13,696 bases of DNA from Ruminococcus sp. (lineage in GTDB: Bacteria > Bacillota > Clostridia > Oscillospirales > Ruminococcaceae): the NCBI GenBank assembly GCA_019417865.1, contig DYCW01000240.1, positions 1 to 13,696 of the forward strand, written 5' to 3'. Numbering within the stretch: position 1 is the stretch's first letter; the number at the start of each line of letters is the position of its first letter. Shown here in pieces: positions 1 through 6,144 of this stretch. A program made the position numbers and the translations under genes. Below the pieces are notes generated by a model. The model saw only the letters and a program-made list of their open reading frames with translations. It had not been told where the DNA came from and did not search any database.

Positions 1-1
1 G

Positions 2-469
2 TTTGGAAAGCAGTATCTACGGGAAGTGGATGCCGGGGCGTTTTTTGAAGCGATTCCAAGGTTGCATGGCGTTTGTAGTGACCGTGCCATTATGCGTGCA
101 GTGCACTTCTTTGACGAAAATCGACGTGCTTTACTGGAGAACAATGCATTGGCAGCAGATAATCTGGACTTTTTCTTTGAGTTGGTACGGCAATCTGGTG
201 CCTCTTCTGCCAATCTGCTGCAAAATCTTTATTCTTGCCGAAAGCCAACGGAACAGGGTATTCCATTTGGCATTATGATGAGCAAGCGTTTTCTGGGCAA
301 GAGTGGTGCAGTACGGGTACATGGAGGCGGTTTTGCCGGTACGATTCAGGCGTTTGTACCAACTAAAGTAACAGCAGACTATGTAAAAGAAATGGAAGCC
401 CTGTATGGAAAAGGTAGCTGCTATGTTCTGCGGATTCGTCCGGTTGGCGGATTTGCATTAGAAGTATGA
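2..469 (+). CDS. galK: Galactokinase, C-terminal part (5' end outside window)
   Basis: Galactokinase phosphorylates alpha-D-galactose at C1 with ATP, the first committed step of the Leloir pathway in the cytoplasm. Only the last 155 codons are present. The reading frame is open from base 2 and stops with TGA at 467-469. Visible family hallmarks are the helical stretch SDRAIMRAVHFFDENRRA and the C-terminal GHMP-kinase glycine loop GAVRVHGGGFAGTIQAF, which helps shape the sugar and phosphate site. The GGGFAGT form differs slightly from the textbook GAGFGG but keeps the small residues. An internal ATG-like start near 26 is really a GTG in mid-domain and is not a true start. It lies 70 bp upstream of galT, which acts on its product, so the two are almost certainly cotranscribed. 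Family assignment is firm; the N-terminal substrate motif cannot be checked here. Confidence 0.93.
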   Translation, partial: FGKQYLREVDAGAFFEAIPRLHGVCSDRAIMRAVHFFDENRRALLENNALAADNLDFFFELVRQSGASSANLLQNLYSCRKPTEQGIPFGIMMSKRFLGKSGAVRVHGGGFAGTIQAFVPTKVTADYVKEMEALYGKGSCYVLRIRPVGGFALEV

Positions 470-539
470 TAAGTGCAGTTTTTTCTAAAAATAGAAAGTA
501 TTTCAAAACAGAAAAACAGACAGAAGGGACAGATGTTCT

Positions 540-2036
540 ATGATTTGTGATGAGATACAGCGTTTGATTGCCTATGCAATTGCAAAAGATTTGATTACAG
601 AAGCAGATCGGTTTGTGGTGCAAAATCAATTGATGGAAGCATTGCATTTGACAGATTGGCAGCTTTCCGGTTCTGTTTCTTCCTGTGAAAATTCCATTGA
701 TGCCATTTCGCAACCATTGATTGCTTATGCATGTGCCAATGGTATCATTGCAGATACAACAGCCTCACGGGATTTGTTTGATACAAAACTAATGGGTATT
801 TTTACGCCAATGCCACATGAGATGATTGCGTCGTTTCAGCAACATTATCAAGAAAGCCCTGAAGCTGCCACAAACTGGTATTATGATATGAGTCAGAAGT
901 TGAATTATGTGCGTGCTGGTCGGATTGCAAAGGATAAAAAGTGGAAATTTGCATCTCAATATGGTATGCTGGATATTACCATCAACCGTTCCAAGCCGGA
1001 GAAGGATCCGAGGGATATTGCAGCAGCACGCAACCAGAAGGCAGCTGCTTACCCGAAGTGTCAGCTTTGTCCAGAAAATGCTGGCTTTGCCGGAAATCCC
1101 AATCATCCGGCAAGGCAGAATCTGCGTCCGATTCCGATGAAAATCTTCGGTCAGGATTGGCAGCTGCAATATTCACCATATGGTTATTATAACGAACATT
1201 GTATCGTATTTAATGAGACGCATATTCCAATGAAAGTGGATCATGCTATTTTTGAAAAACTATTCGATGTGTTGGATTTTCTGCCGCATTACTTTATTGG
1301 TTCCAATGCAGATTTGCCGATTGTCGGCGGTTCGATTTTGAGTCATGAGCATTTTCAGGGCGGTCACTATACATTTGCAATGGCAGTTGCTCCAATAGAA
1401 ACACCGATTGCATTGGCACAGTATCCGATGGTACAAGCTGGTATTTTGAAATGGCCGATGTCAGTGATTCGCTTGACATCAACAGATCGTAAAGCATTGT
1501 CAGATGCCTGCAATCAAATATTGGGACAATGGAGAATCTATAGCGATTCAACAGTTGGCGTTTTCGCTGAAACAGATGGCATTCCTCATAATACCATTAC
1601 GCCGATTGCACGGAAAAAAGGGAATGTCTATGAATGTGATTTGGTATTGCGGAATAATCGCACTTCAGAAGAACGACCGCTTGGTATTTTTCATCCGAAT
1701 CCTTCTCTGCATCACATTAAGAAAGAGAACATAGGTTTGATTGAAGTGATGGGGCTGGCAGTTTTACCAGCAAGGTTAGCAGTAGAACTGGAAGTGTTAC
1801 AGCAGGCGATGCTCACGCATGCAGATTTGACAGCCAACCCACAGACTGCGGCTCATGCCGCTTGGGCAGAGGAGATTTTGCAGCGACATCCGGAATTTTG
1901 TGCAGAAAATGCGGAATCCATTTTACAAGCAGAAGTGGGGGCTGTGTTTGAACAAGTTCTCTGTGATGCAGGGGTTTTCAAACGGAATGAAGCAGGAAAA
2001 GCAGCATTTCTGCGTTTCTTGCAGTTGTTTGCATAA
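540..2036 (+). CDS. galT: UDP-glucose--hexose-1-phosphate uridylyltransferase, class II (Firmicutes type)
   Basis: GalT transfers UMP from UDP-glucose to galactose-1-phosphate, giving UDP-galactose and glucose-1-phosphate in the Leloir pathway. The 498-residue length is typical of class II GalT, longer than the roughly 350 residues of the E. coli class I enzyme. Visible class II features are NRSKPEKDPRDIAAAR near residue 149, a CQLC pair at 174-177 followed by PENAGFAGNPNHPARQN, YNEHCIVFNETHIPM, and the active-site stretch SHEHFQGG with H269 and H271 (the uridylylated histidine is expected in this segment). The start at 540 has an AAGGG ribosome binding site at 524-527; an out-of-frame ATG at 533 is not used. 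It follows galK by 70 bp and is closed by a strong terminator, so it is the last gene of the gal operon. Very confident. Confidence 0.96.
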   Translation: MICDEIQRLIAYAIAKDLITEADRFVVQNQLMEALHLTDWQLSGSVSSCENSIDAISQPLIAYACANGIIADTTASRDLFDTKLMGIFTPMPHEMIASFQQHYQESPEAATNWYYDMSQKLNYVRAGRIAKDKKWKFASQYGMLDITINRSKPEKDPRDIAAARNQKAAAYPKCQLCPENAGFAGNPNHPARQNLRPIPMKIFGQDWQLQYSPYGYYNEHCIVFNETHIPMKVDHAIFEKLFDVLDFLPHYFIGSNADLPIVGGSILSHEHFQGGHYTFAMAVAPIETPIALAQYPMVQAGILKWPMSVIRLTSTDRKALSDACNQILGQWRIYSDSTVGVFAETDGIPHNTITPIARKKGNVYECDLVLRNNRTSEERPLGIFHPNPSLHHIKKENIGLIEVMGLAVLPARLAVELEVLQQAMLTHADLTANPQTAAHAAWAEEILQRHPEFCAENAESILQAEVGAVFEQVLCDAGVFKRNEAGKAAFLRFLQLFA

Positions 2037-2045
2037 TATAAAGAC

Positions 2046-2089
2046 AACGGGGCTGTCGCATCAGACAACAATGCGGCAGTCCCGTTTTT
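2046..2089 (+). terminator. Rho-independent terminator of the gal operon
   Basis: A 15-bp stem pairs 2047-2061 (ACGGGGCTGTCGCAT) with 2071-2085 (ATGCGGCAGTCCCGT). It has no mismatch, only two G-U wobbles in RNA, and can extend by one more A-U pair. The loop is 9 nt and the right arm runs into TTTTT (2085-2089). It begins about 10 bp after the galT stop and lies before the next promoter. The wobbles fall so that the + strand RNA forms the better hairpin, with the T-run on the same strand, so it should act on galKT transcripts. Confidence 0.92.
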
Positions 2090-2121
2090 ATGGAAAGAAT
2101 GGGCTTCGTTTTGCAAGCTAC

Positions 2122-2150
2122 TTGACGGAATATGAAAAATACGATATAAT
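2122..2150 (+). promoter_or_regulatory. Sigma-A (sigma-70 type) promoter for the nusB-recN operon
   Basis: A -35 box TTGACG (2122-2127; five of six consensus bases) is followed after exactly 17 bp by a perfect -10 box TATAAT (2145-2150). It lies between the gal terminator and nusB, with no gene in between. Transcription should start near 2157, leaving a leader of about 140 nt before nusB. The leader has no recognisable riboswitch or tRNA-like fold. The only local pairing I see is a 5-bp TTGTC/GACAA hairpin at 2241-2254. Confidence 0.85.
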
Positions 2151-2283
2151 GAGAATCAGTCAGAGTGATGCAGGTTATACTGTTATATTAAAAAGACTGC
2201 TTCGCACAAGATCAATCAATTACTGCCGATTGGTTCCGTGTTGTCGCATGACAAGAGACAATATAGAGATCATCTGGCTGTAT

Positions 2284-2290
2284 AGGGAGG
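2284..2290 (+). promoter_or_regulatory. Ribosome binding site that fixes the nusB start
   Basis: AGGGAGG at 2284-2290 sits 5 nt before the ATG at 2296. The same frame is open far upstream, back into galT, so a simple longest-frame call would give a 287-residue protein. The strong Shine-Dalgarno, the promoter position and the normal NusB N-terminus all place the true start here. Confidence 0.85.
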
Positions 2291-2295
2291 ACGTT

Positions 2296-2718
2296 ATGAC
2301 AAGACACGAAACAAGAGAGTGTGCATTTTATATTTTATTTGAAATGCAGTTTCAGGAGGATACACCAGAAGTATTATTTCAGATTGCAGAAGAATCTGCG
2401 ATACTGCCCATTTCGGATGCGGTAAAAGAAATGGTAAATGGTGTGGTAATGCATCAGGCAGAATTGGATGAGATTATATCTGCTTATAGTACCAAGCGGG
2501 TACTCAACAGAATTCCTAAAATTAACCTGAGTATTTTGCGGTTGGCACTATATGAAATTCGCTATGATGCACAGATGCCAATGAATGCTGCTATTTCCGA
2601 GGCAATTTCTCTTGCAAAAGCATATGGCTATCAGGAAGATATTTCTTTCGTCAACGGTGTATTGGGCAATTATGCCCGAGATCACGTTAAGGAAATTGGT
2701 ACAGGATCTCATGCGTGA
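2296..2718 (+). CDS. nusB: Transcription antitermination protein NusB
   Basis: NusB binds NusE (ribosomal protein S10) and the boxA RNA of rRNA operons. Together they form an antitermination complex that keeps RNA polymerase processive on rRNA genes. The 140-residue length is normal. The start MTRHETRECAFYILFEMQF fits the family's first helix, and the C-terminal half has the signature PMNAAISEAISLAKAYGYQ followed by FVNGVLGNYA. The start is set by AGGGAGG five bases upstream; the frame continues upstream only as an accidental open stretch through the leader and galT. It is the first gene of the ten-gene operon. Its last 8 nt overlap the start of the next gene, suggesting translational coupling. 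As NusB is an RNA-binding elongation factor, control through its own leader is conceivable, but no boxA-like element is evident. Confidence 0.95.
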   Translation: MTRHETRECAFYILFEMQFQEDTPEVLFQIAEESAILPISDAVKEMVNGVVMHQAELDEIISAYSTKRVLNRIPKINLSILRLALYEIRYDAQMPMNAAISEAISLAKAYGYQEDISFVNGVLGNYARDHVKEIGTGSHA

Positions 2719-3664
2719 GTTTTTAGGATTGGATACCAGTAACTATACCACATCCTGTGCCATATTGGATGCAGAGAGTGGGCAGGTACAACAGGCGAAA
2801 AAATTACTCCCAGTAAAAGCTGGCATGGCAGGCTTGCGGCAAAGTGATGCTGTATTTCATCATACCCGACAATTGCCAGAAGTGCTGCAAATGCTGCTGC
2901 CAAAACCACCACAAAACCTGATAGGCATTGGTGTGACTGTGCGTCCACGTAATATAGAGGGTTCCTATATGCCTTGTTTCCTTTGCGGAAAGACTGCTGC
3001 CAGTATGATTGGCATCCCTGCGGGTCTTCCTATTTATGAAACATCTCATCAGATTGGTCATATTTTAGCAGCATTATATTCTGCCAACATGCTTTCTCTG
3101 CTGCAAACTCGTTTTTTGGCATTTCATGTCAGCGGTGGCACAACGGACTGCCTGCTTTGTGAGCCGGACAATGCACTTTGTTTGAAGATTACACAAGTTG
3201 GCACATCATTGGATTTGAAGGCTGGTCAAGCGATTGATCGGGTTGGTCTCATGTTGCAATTGCAGTTTCCGTGCGGTGCAGAACTGGAGCAGTTGGCTGC
3301 CAACAGTACCAAGCAGTATCATACTAAGCCGGTGATTCGGGATGGGAACTGTTGTCTTTCTGGATTGGAAAACCGTTGTCAGTCTATGATACAACAGGGA
3401 GCACTGCCGGAAGATGTGGCACGTTACTGTCTGACCAGCGTGAGAGATACTGTTTTTGCAATGACTGGTGCTGCCCGACAACGATATGGAAATTTACCAA
3501 TCTTGTATGCAGGCGGTGTTATGTCCAATCAATGGATGCGAGAAAAATTATTGCAGGCTGGCAATGCTTATTTTGCAGAACCTGCATTTTCCTGTGACAA
3601 TGCAGTTGGAGCCGCTATCTATGCAGCGATACAGGCAGAAGGAGGTGTGACATGGCAATTTTAA
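2711..3664 (+). CDS. TsaD/Kae1-like protein (peptidase M22 family paralogue), function unknown
   Basis: This 317-residue protein has the ASKHA fold of TsaD (YgjD/Kae1, formerly called O-sialoglycoprotein endopeptidase), the enzyme that adds threonylcarbamoyl to A37 of tRNA. Metal-ligand positions are kept: H113 and H117 in SHQIGH, and D296 in SCDNAVGAA, matching the His-x3-His and C-terminal Asp of TsaD. DLKAGQAIDRVG and LYAGGVMSNQWMRE align with TsaD segments. Other motifs differ: the N-terminus is GLDTSNYTTS rather than the usual DTSCDET, VTVRPRNIEGSYMP replaces the VTxGPGL region, and SGGTTD replaces SGGHT. It is therefore probably the clostridial nusB-linked paralogue rather than the true TsaD. 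No tsaB, tsaE or tsaC is present. The ATG at 2711 overlaps nusB by 8 nt and the end overlaps xseA by 13 nt. A protease role is unlikely; the real substrate is unknown. Confidence 0.83.
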   Translation: MREFLGLDTSNYTTSCAILDAESGQVQQAKKLLPVKAGMAGLRQSDAVFHHTRQLPEVLQMLLPKPPQNLIGIGVTVRPRNIEGSYMPCFLCGKTAASMIGIPAGLPIYETSHQIGHILAALYSANMLSLLQTRFLAFHVSGGTTDCLLCEPDNALCLKITQVGTSLDLKAGQAIDRVGLMLQLQFPCGAELEQLAANSTKQYHTKPVIRDGNCCLSGLENRCQSMIQQGALPEDVARYCLTSVRDTVFAMTGAARQRYGNLPILYAGGVMSNQWMREKLLQAGNAYFAEPAFSCDNAVGAAIYAAIQAEGGVTWQF

Positions 3665-4995
3665 CGGTCACACAACTGAACCGCTATGTGACATTTAAAC
3701 TAAAAGAAGATGTGCATTTAAATGGAATTTTGGTTCGAGGAGAAATCTCTGGATTCACCCGAAATCAGCGTTCTGGGCATTGTTATTTTACATTGAAAGA
3801 TGCAGAGAGCAGTGTCAGGGCAGTGTTATTTCGCAATCAGGCAAATCGCATTCGGATACCACTTTCCGATGGCTTGTGCGTTATTGCCGCTGGTTCCGCT
3901 ACGTTGTACGAGCGAGATGGTGCATTTCAATTATACGTCACAGACTTGCAGATAGACGGCGTAGGGCAGCAGCAAGCAGCTTTGGAACAACGAAAGAAAA
4001 AGCTTACAGCATTGGGTGTATTTGATGCTGCAAGGAAAAAAGCACTGCCGCCTTTTCCGCAGAAAATTGGTGTGGTGACATCTGCTTCCGGTGCCGCCAT
4101 TCATGATATTGAGCAAGTGATTGGCAGACGGTTTCCGCTGGTACAGCTGTGTTTGTTCCCAGCACAGGTGCAGGGGGAAGCTGCACCTCAGTCCATCTGT
4201 CGTGCCATGCAAACAGCTGCACAATCTGATTGTGATATTTTGATCATCGGACGGGGTGGCGGTTCTGTGGAGGATTTACAGGCGTTTCAGACAGAAGAAG
4301 TGGTTCTGGCAGTTTATCACTGTCCCATTCCGGTGATTTCCGCAGTGGGACACGAAACGGATGAGACGTTGACAGATTATGCAGCGGATTTACGGGCACC
4401 GACACCATCGGCAGCCGCAGAACTGGCTGTGCCATCCGCAGCGGATTTGTTACAGCAGATACAGGCATACCGTAGACGGATGGAAACGGCTATGGCATTA
4501 TTATTACAGCAAAAGCAGACGCAGTTTACTGCACAGCAAAGAACACTTTCTCACTTTACACCGCAGAAACAGTTTTCTGTTTTGCAAAAGGAAGTACAGG
4601 CAAATTGGCATCAGCTGCAAGCCGCCTTACATACACTGTTGCAGGAAAAGCAAATGCAGCTGCAAACAAAGTTACAGCTGCTTCAGCAGCATTCTCCGCA
4701 GAACCGCTTGCTGGCATTACAACATCAACAAAAAGGACTGGAAAAACGGCTGCAAGCAGCGATGCGGCACCAGTTTCAGCAGCAAACATGGCGGTTACAA
4801 GTGCAGCAGACAGCGTTGGAGAGCAACAATCCGCTTCGAATTTTATCGAATGGGTACGCCATTGTTTATCGAGAAAATCAAGTCATTCGCTCTTCCGAAA
4901 GCGTCAAAGTAGGAGATCGTCTGACCATTCAACTGGCACATGGCACGATACAGGTACAAGTTGTGGTACAGGAGGGAGAATCATATGACATTTGA
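3652..4995 (+). CDS. xseA: Exodeoxyribonuclease VII large subunit
   Basis: XseA is the catalytic subunit of exonuclease VII, which degrades single-stranded DNA from both ends to short oligonucleotides without needing metal. The 447-residue length is typical. An OB-fold DNA-binding domain occupies about residues 5-97 (LNRYVTFKLKEDVHLNGILV, then GEISGF and GHCYFTLKD). The catalytic domain follows, with VVTSASGAAIHDI, GRGGGSVEDLQAF (200-212), SAVGHETDETL and APTPSAAAELA. Residues 283-392 form a very glutamine-rich, predicted helical coiled-coil arm (31 Gln in 110), followed by a C-terminal segment LRILSNGYAIVYREN. The start has GGAGGTG at 3641-3647 and overlaps the upstream gene by 13 nt; the end overlaps xseB by 11 nt. 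The partner subunit gene is immediately downstream, as expected for a stoichiometric complex. Confidence 0.97.
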   Translation: MAILTVTQLNRYVTFKLKEDVHLNGILVRGEISGFTRNQRSGHCYFTLKDAESSVRAVLFRNQANRIRIPLSDGLCVIAAGSATLYERDGAFQLYVTDLQIDGVGQQQAALEQRKKKLTALGVFDAARKKALPPFPQKIGVVTSASGAAIHDIEQVIGRRFPLVQLCLFPAQVQGEAAPQSICRAMQTAAQSDCDILIIGRGGGSVEDLQAFQTEEVVLAVYHCPIPVISAVGHETDETLTDYAADLRAPTPSAAAELAVPSAADLLQQIQAYRRRMETAMALLLQQKQTQFTAQQRTLSHFTPQKQFSVLQKEVQANWHQLQAALHTLLQEKQMQLQTKLQLLQQHSPQNRLLALQHQQKGLEKRLQAAMRHQFQQQTWRLQVQQTALESNNPLRILSNGYAIVYRENQVIRSSESVKVGDRLTIQLAHGTIQVQVVVQEGESYDI

Positions 4996-5176
4996 AGAAA
5001 ATTTGCAGCAACTGCAACAGCTGACGGAAAAGCTGGAAAAAGAATCGCTGTCATTGGAGGAAGCCATTGCGGTTTATCAGAAGGGGGTACAGTTGTCAGA
5101 AGCTTGCCGGAATGCCTTACAAGAAGCAGAAAAACAGTTTTCTTTGACGACAGAGGAGGTGCAGCAGGGAGCATGA
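4985..5176 (+). CDS. xseB: Exodeoxyribonuclease VII small subunit
   Basis: XseB is the small helical subunit of exonuclease VII. Several copies bind the coiled-coil arm of each XseA chain. The 63-residue protein begins MTFEENLQQLQQLTEKLEK and contains the family signature ESLSLEEAIAVYQKGVQLS followed by CRNALQEAEKQF, which forms a helical hairpin. The true start is ATG 4985, preceded by GGAGGGA at 4971-4977; the frame is open further upstream inside xseA but shows no family similarity there. It overlaps xseA by 11 nt and its TGA stop overlaps the ispA start by 4 nt (ATGA), so all three are probably translationally coupled. Confidence 0.95.
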   Translation: MTFEENLQQLQQLTEKLEKESLSLEEAIAVYQKGVQLSEACRNALQEAEKQFSLTTEEVQQGA

Positions 5177-6072
5177 CAGAAGCAGAGATGAAACAGCAAT
5201 TGCAGCAGGATGCTGAAAAAGTAGAAGCTGCTTTGGATATTTATTTGCCAAATGATGATGTAAGTGCATTGCAGAGAACTTCTGTTGTAGAGGCAATGCG
5301 ATATTCTCTTGCAGCTGGCGGAAAACGGATTCGTCCGGTTCTGGTATTGGAATTTTGCCGGATGTTCGGCGGTACGGAGGGGCAGGCAATGCCAGCTGCA
5401 GCAGCGATTGAAATGATACACACATTTTCCCTGATACATGATGATTTGCCGGCAATGGATGATGATGATATGCGGCGTGGCAGACCATCCTGTCATAAAG
5501 CGTTTCCGGAAGCTCTTGCGATTTTGGCAGGAGATGCCTTGAGCATTCATGCATTTTCCGTTTTGGCAGAGGATACCGTTTTATCGGATGCACAAAAAAT
5601 TCGTCTGATTACAGAATTGTCAGAATCCAGCGGACAGCATGGTATGATTGCCGGACAGGTGCTAGACATGGAGCAAGAAGGCAGAACCGATGTTACAGCA
5701 GAGCAATTGCGTACAATGTGTAGTTTTAAGACAGGAGCTTTGATTCGGGTTGCCTGTCGGATGGGCTGTATTGCAGCTGGTGCCACGCAGGAACAGATTG
5801 CTGCCGCCGATGCATACGGCAGTTATCTGGGATTGGCATTTCAGATTGTAGATGATATTTTAGACGTGACCAGTACAACAGAGGTACTGGGGAAACCAGT
5901 TGGCAGCGATGCGATAGAACAGAAAGTGACGTTTGTGACATTGTTAGGATTGGAAGCTGCTCAAAAGGAGGCAGAAAATTTGACCGAAAAGGCAATGTCT
6001 GTTTTGAAACCATTGCCGTATCCTGAATTTTTACTGGCATTGACACAATCACTTTTGGTACGGAAAAAGTGA
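5173..6072 (+). CDS. ispA: Short-chain polyprenyl diphosphate synthase (farnesyl/geranylgeranyl type)
   Basis: This cytoplasmic enzyme condenses isopentenyl diphosphate with allylic diphosphates to make farnesyl (C15) or possibly geranylgeranyl (C20) diphosphate, precursors of undecaprenyl lipid and quinone side chains. The 299-residue protein has the family order: GGKRIRPVLVLE (substrate binding), the first Asp-rich motif DDLPAMD at 90-96 followed by DDDMRRG, KTGALIRVACRMG, and the second Asp-rich motif DDILD at 227-231. The two-residue insertion in the first motif is the bacterial FPP synthase form. Chain length cannot be fixed from sequence alone. The start ATG 5173 overlaps xseB by 4 nt and has AGGAGGT at 5154-5160; an in-frame ATG at 5104 lies inside xseB and would add an unrelated tail. 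It sits just upstream of dxs, which feeds the same pathway. Confidence 0.95.
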   Translation: MTEAEMKQQLQQDAEKVEAALDIYLPNDDVSALQRTSVVEAMRYSLAAGGKRIRPVLVLEFCRMFGGTEGQAMPAAAAIEMIHTFSLIHDDLPAMDDDDMRRGRPSCHKAFPEALAILAGDALSIHAFSVLAEDTVLSDAQKIRLITELSESSGQHGMIAGQVLDMEQEGRTDVTAEQLRTMCSFKTGALIRVACRMGCIAAGATQEQIAAADAYGSYLGLAFQIVDDILDVTSTTEVLGKPVGSDAIEQKVTFVTLLGLEAAQKEAENLTEKAMSVLKPLPYPEFLLALTQSLLVRKK

Positions 6073-6144
6073 ATAGAACGAACAGTATGCCCTCCTAACA
6101 ATGAAAAATACAGAAGTGAAAATCATATTTTAAGAAGGGATATT

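Noticed and set aside
1855..2295. Open frame in front of nusB, which would give a 287-residue protein
   Set aside because: It runs through galT in another frame, the gal terminator and the nusB promoter. The NusB family length and the strong ribosome site place the start at 2296.
4379..4988. Plus-strand alternative frames over the second half of xseA (177 and 127 residues)
   Set aside because: They arise from the CAG-rich coding of the glutamine-rich XseA arm, which yields Ala- or Ser-rich shadows. XseA itself matches its family through this region.
5104..5172. Upstream in-frame start for ispA
   Set aside because: It would add 23 residues without family similarity that lie inside xseB. The ATG at 5173 with the ATGA overlap and AGGAGGT upstream fits better.
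5077..5593. Minus-strand open frames over xseB/ispA (157 and 158 residues)
   Set aside because: They are opposite conserved ispA motifs, have no ribosome site and resemble no family.
6073..6144. Internal promoter or terminator between ispA and dxs
   Set aside because: I see no convincing -35/-10 pair and no hairpin with a T-tract; only the ribosome site of dxs is clear.
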